From Asterionellopsis glacialis (taxonomy: Eukaryota > Bacillariophyta > Plagiogrammaphyceae > Rhaphoneidales > Asterionellopsidaceae), in the NCBI GenBank assembly GCA_014885115.2, contig WKLE02001163.1, forward strand, positions 4,375 to 68,374: a DNA stretch of 64,000 nt, in the 5' to 3' direction. The position numbers were made by a program, and so were the translations under genes. Position 1 is the first letter of the stretch, and the number at the start of each line of letters is the position of its first letter. Of the stretch, positions 62,181 through 64,000 are shown piece after piece. A model generated the notes under the pieces. It was not told the DNA's origin and did no database searches. It worked only from the letters and a program-made list of their open reading frames with translations.

Positions 62181-64000
62181 ATGTCACCGACAGTAGGAAG
62201 TCATAATGCAAGATTTGCAAAATCGACTGCAACAGTCCGATTAACTCAAAGTTATGAGAAATCACCTCCATCTTCCATGGGAGACGAAAATAAAAATAGC
62301 AACACAAAAAGTAGCACCAATAACAACGTTGATTGGGATTCCATCAATTATAGAAAATTAGAAAAAACTGAACAATATCGTGAAGATGTCATGGTGAATT
62401 TGCATCGTGAGATCACACAACGACGTAATCAACGTAAAGCACAAATATTACGTCAAGCTTTAGTGGATTCACGTGATGCTGTCTTACACCAAGCAAGGGA
62501 AAAAATGAAAAGTACAACACAAAAATACTTTCCGCGGTTAACATCCAATGATGCACCCCAACCGCGTTTGACGGATTATATCTTTTGTCGAGAATGTTCG
62601 GATAGTCCACCACCATCGTCGTCATCATCACAGGCACAAGCGCAACCGCAACCGCAAGCACCAGTTGTACCAGAACCAGTACAATCCTCATCAGCAGCAA
62701 ATGATTTAGCTACAGCAATTACATCCACAGAACAACAGCAAAATAATGATGAATCTACCAAAAGTAGTGCTGCATCCGCACGTCCAGTCACTGTACGGAT
62801 GCGTTTACAAAGGAACAATGCCAAAACACAACTCGTATCTTTATCCAAGTCAATTATGTTAGAGGGTACACATGATCCTAATCCTAAATCGAATGCAACT
62901 ATATTTTTAAAAGCGCATTATGCTACCGAAGATGAAAAAAACCTGACGTACGTTCCCTACTTTGGAGATGATGATCGTGAGGACGTCGTGTCGGAATTGT
63001 ACAATTTAGAAGGACGCGAAAAATTAATGGAATTTGGTCCCGAATATTTAGAACGTGATACCAATGATGTCATTGATGAAACGTTACTCTTATTGCAAGA
63101 ACGTTTGGATCCAACTCGTCTGTCCCCCGCATTGCTAAATGATTTACATGATGAATTAGCTCATGAAATGGATGTTAGTATTGAACGTATCCATGAACGA
63201 CATACCAAAGTTATACTTGGACGTAGCAGTGGTGGCGGTAGTCATAACAATACTACTGCGGATTCACCTACTTCGGTAGGTGGTAATGGTGATAACAAAA
63301 CGCCATCTCCTGTATCTCCTGGAAGAGAAAAGCACCACTATCAACAACAAGATTCATCATCCGCATCAGCATCTTTATCATCGCCATCCACAATAAAGAA
63401 AAATTCATCTACCTTGACACCACTTTCCTACATGGATGTTATGGATTCGTATCGAAGTATTTTTTGTCGGAGATGTTTTTCTTATGATTGTAATATGCAT
63501 GGCAACTTAGGTAAACCAAGTTTAGATATACAAGGAGAATTGGCTGTTGCCAAAGAACGTGAAGGACATTGGGAAGATATGGAAGAACATCTCAAGATGA
63601 TTGAAGCAAATAAGGAGAAACAAAATACTCAACATGATGATACAACTAAAGAAACAAACCTTAAAAAAAACGGTAATCAAGGTAAAGAAGCAGACGGCAC
63701 GAAGAAAAACGACCAAGAGGAAGAGGCAAAGCAATTACCGGGAAGTAAAATTGCTTCCATATTATTACGAAAACGTCCATTTTCATCAATCATGACATCA
63801 TCATCTGGGAGTAGTCCTTCTCCTCAGTCACTTCCTCATGGTGGTAAACATAAACGAGGAGGAAGAAGAAGTCGATCATCACGAAAAAAAATAAAGTCAC
63901 TTACACCTTTACAGCAGTCTGTATGTGAACGTGCCCTTCTGATGTTTCAGGGTGATATTGATAAGATGGCACGTACGCTAGATGCACCGCGTGATCTTGT
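62181..64000 (+). CDS. E(z): Enhancer of zeste, PRC2 H3K27 methyltransferase (5' part, cut at window end)
   Basis: The frame opens at an ATG and stays open for 606 codons to the window end, so the SET domain is not in view. The N-terminal part is disordered. Then TIFLKAHYATEDEKNLTYVP leads to VPYFGDDDREDVVSELYN, matching the N-terminal EZH2 region that binds partners and autoinhibits. Near residues 420-445, SYRSIFCRRCFSYDCNMHG matches the conserved FCRRCFKYDC-type segment of EZH2/E(z). A basic Lys/Arg-rich segment (HKRGGRRSRSSRKKIKS) follows at about 555-570, and the visible end LLMFQGDIDKMARTL fits the SANT-like region before the CXC and SET domains. PRC2 silences genes by trimethylating H3K27. 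Long Ser/Asn/Gln linkers are typical of diatoms. Confidence 0.9.
   Translation, partial: MSPTVGSHNARFAKSTATVRLTQSYEKSPPSSMGDENKNSNTKSSTNNNVDWDSINYRKLEKTEQYREDVMVNLHREITQRRNQRKAQILRQALVDSRDAVLHQAREKMKSTTQKYFPRLTSNDAPQPRLTDYIFCRECSDSPPPSSSSSQAQAQPQPQAPVVPEPVQSSSAANDLATAITSTEQQQNNDESTKSSAASARPVTVRMRLQRNNAKTQLVSLSKSIMLEGTHDPNPKSNATIFLKAHYATEDEKNLTYVPYFGDDDREDVVSELYNLEGREKLMEFGPEYLERDTNDVIDETLLLLQERLDPTRLSPALLNDLHDELAHEMDVSIERIHERHTKVILGRSSGGGSHNNTTADSPTSVGGNGDNKTPSPVSPGREKHHYQQQDSSSASASLSSPSTIKKNSSTLTPLSYMDVMDSYRSIFCRRCFSYDCNMHGNLGKPSLDIQGELAVAKEREGHWEDMEEHLKMIEANKEKQNTQHDDTTKETNLKKNGNQGKEADGTKKNDQEEEAKQLPGSKIASILLRKRPFSSIMTSSSGSSPSPQSLPHGGKHKRGGRRSRSSRKKIKSLTPLQQSVCERALLMFQGDIDKMARTLDAPRDL

Overview
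This is nuclear DNA from a photosynthetic stramenopile with a secondary plastid, most likely a diatom. Several predicted proteins begin with a signal peptide followed by a Phe-containing ASAFAP-type plastid entry motif: ALA dehydratase, a MATE transporter, a DJ-1 protein, a helicase-associated-repeat protein and two unknowns. Two diatom-style heat-shock factors lie in tandem. Genes are compact, on both strands, with few short GT-AG introns (about 85-130 bp, one of 323 bp), and intergenic DNA is AT-rich. I cannot name the species.

Layout, left to right. 1-9.3 kb: the end of a possible unknown gene, an SLC37-type sugar-phosphate/glycerol-3-phosphate transporter, NOP2 (rRNA m5C methyltransferase), a family-16 methyltransferase and a copine. 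10.6-15.8 kb: one 1665-residue protein of unknown function in three exons. 16.3-21.5 kb: an aldo/keto reductase with apparent thylakoid-lumen targeting, a plastid-type DJ-1 protein and a small plastid protein of unknown function. 21.5-28.7 kb: DDX49/Dbp8 helicase, a methyltransferase with a TPR-like N-terminal region, a phytanoyl-CoA-hydroxylase-like dioxygenase and plastid ALA dehydratase. 29.5-34.2 kb: Mediator subunit 7 and a Sec14/GOLD lipid-transfer protein, separated by 2.2 kb rich in short palindromes. 35.8-39.9 kb: two HSF genes. 41.8-47.5 kb: an RRM protein with a duplicated N-terminal module, a plastid-directed protein with four helicase-associated repeats, tRNA-Ser(GCU) and a GNAT acetyltransferase. 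48.2-52.9 kb: plastid MATE transporter, 3-ketoacyl-CoA reductase and a plastid protein of unknown function. 53.5-64 kb: ZNF598/Hel2 ubiquitin ligase, a J-domain protein with SH3-like repeats, LAS1 and the first 606 residues of Enhancer of zeste, which runs off the window.

There is no operon-like logic. A loose theme is ribosome production and quality control (NOP2, DDX49, LAS1, the RRM protein, ZNF598/Hel2); a second is plastid function (ALAD, the reductase, the MATE, the repeat protein). Most gene pairs are divergent or convergent.

The strongest signals not explained by genes are in intergenic DNA. The 9-mer TACCTGGTA and its reverse complement occur at least 15 times, always outside predicted exons and often as longer palindromes. 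A 500-bp cluster of TGTTCA/TGAACA half-sites, including a perfect 24-bp palindrome, lies upstream of the RRM gene. Two blocks of TCTAGA-type repeats are also present. Gene structures below were built by hand from splice sites that keep the reading frame; no alignment or transcript data were available.
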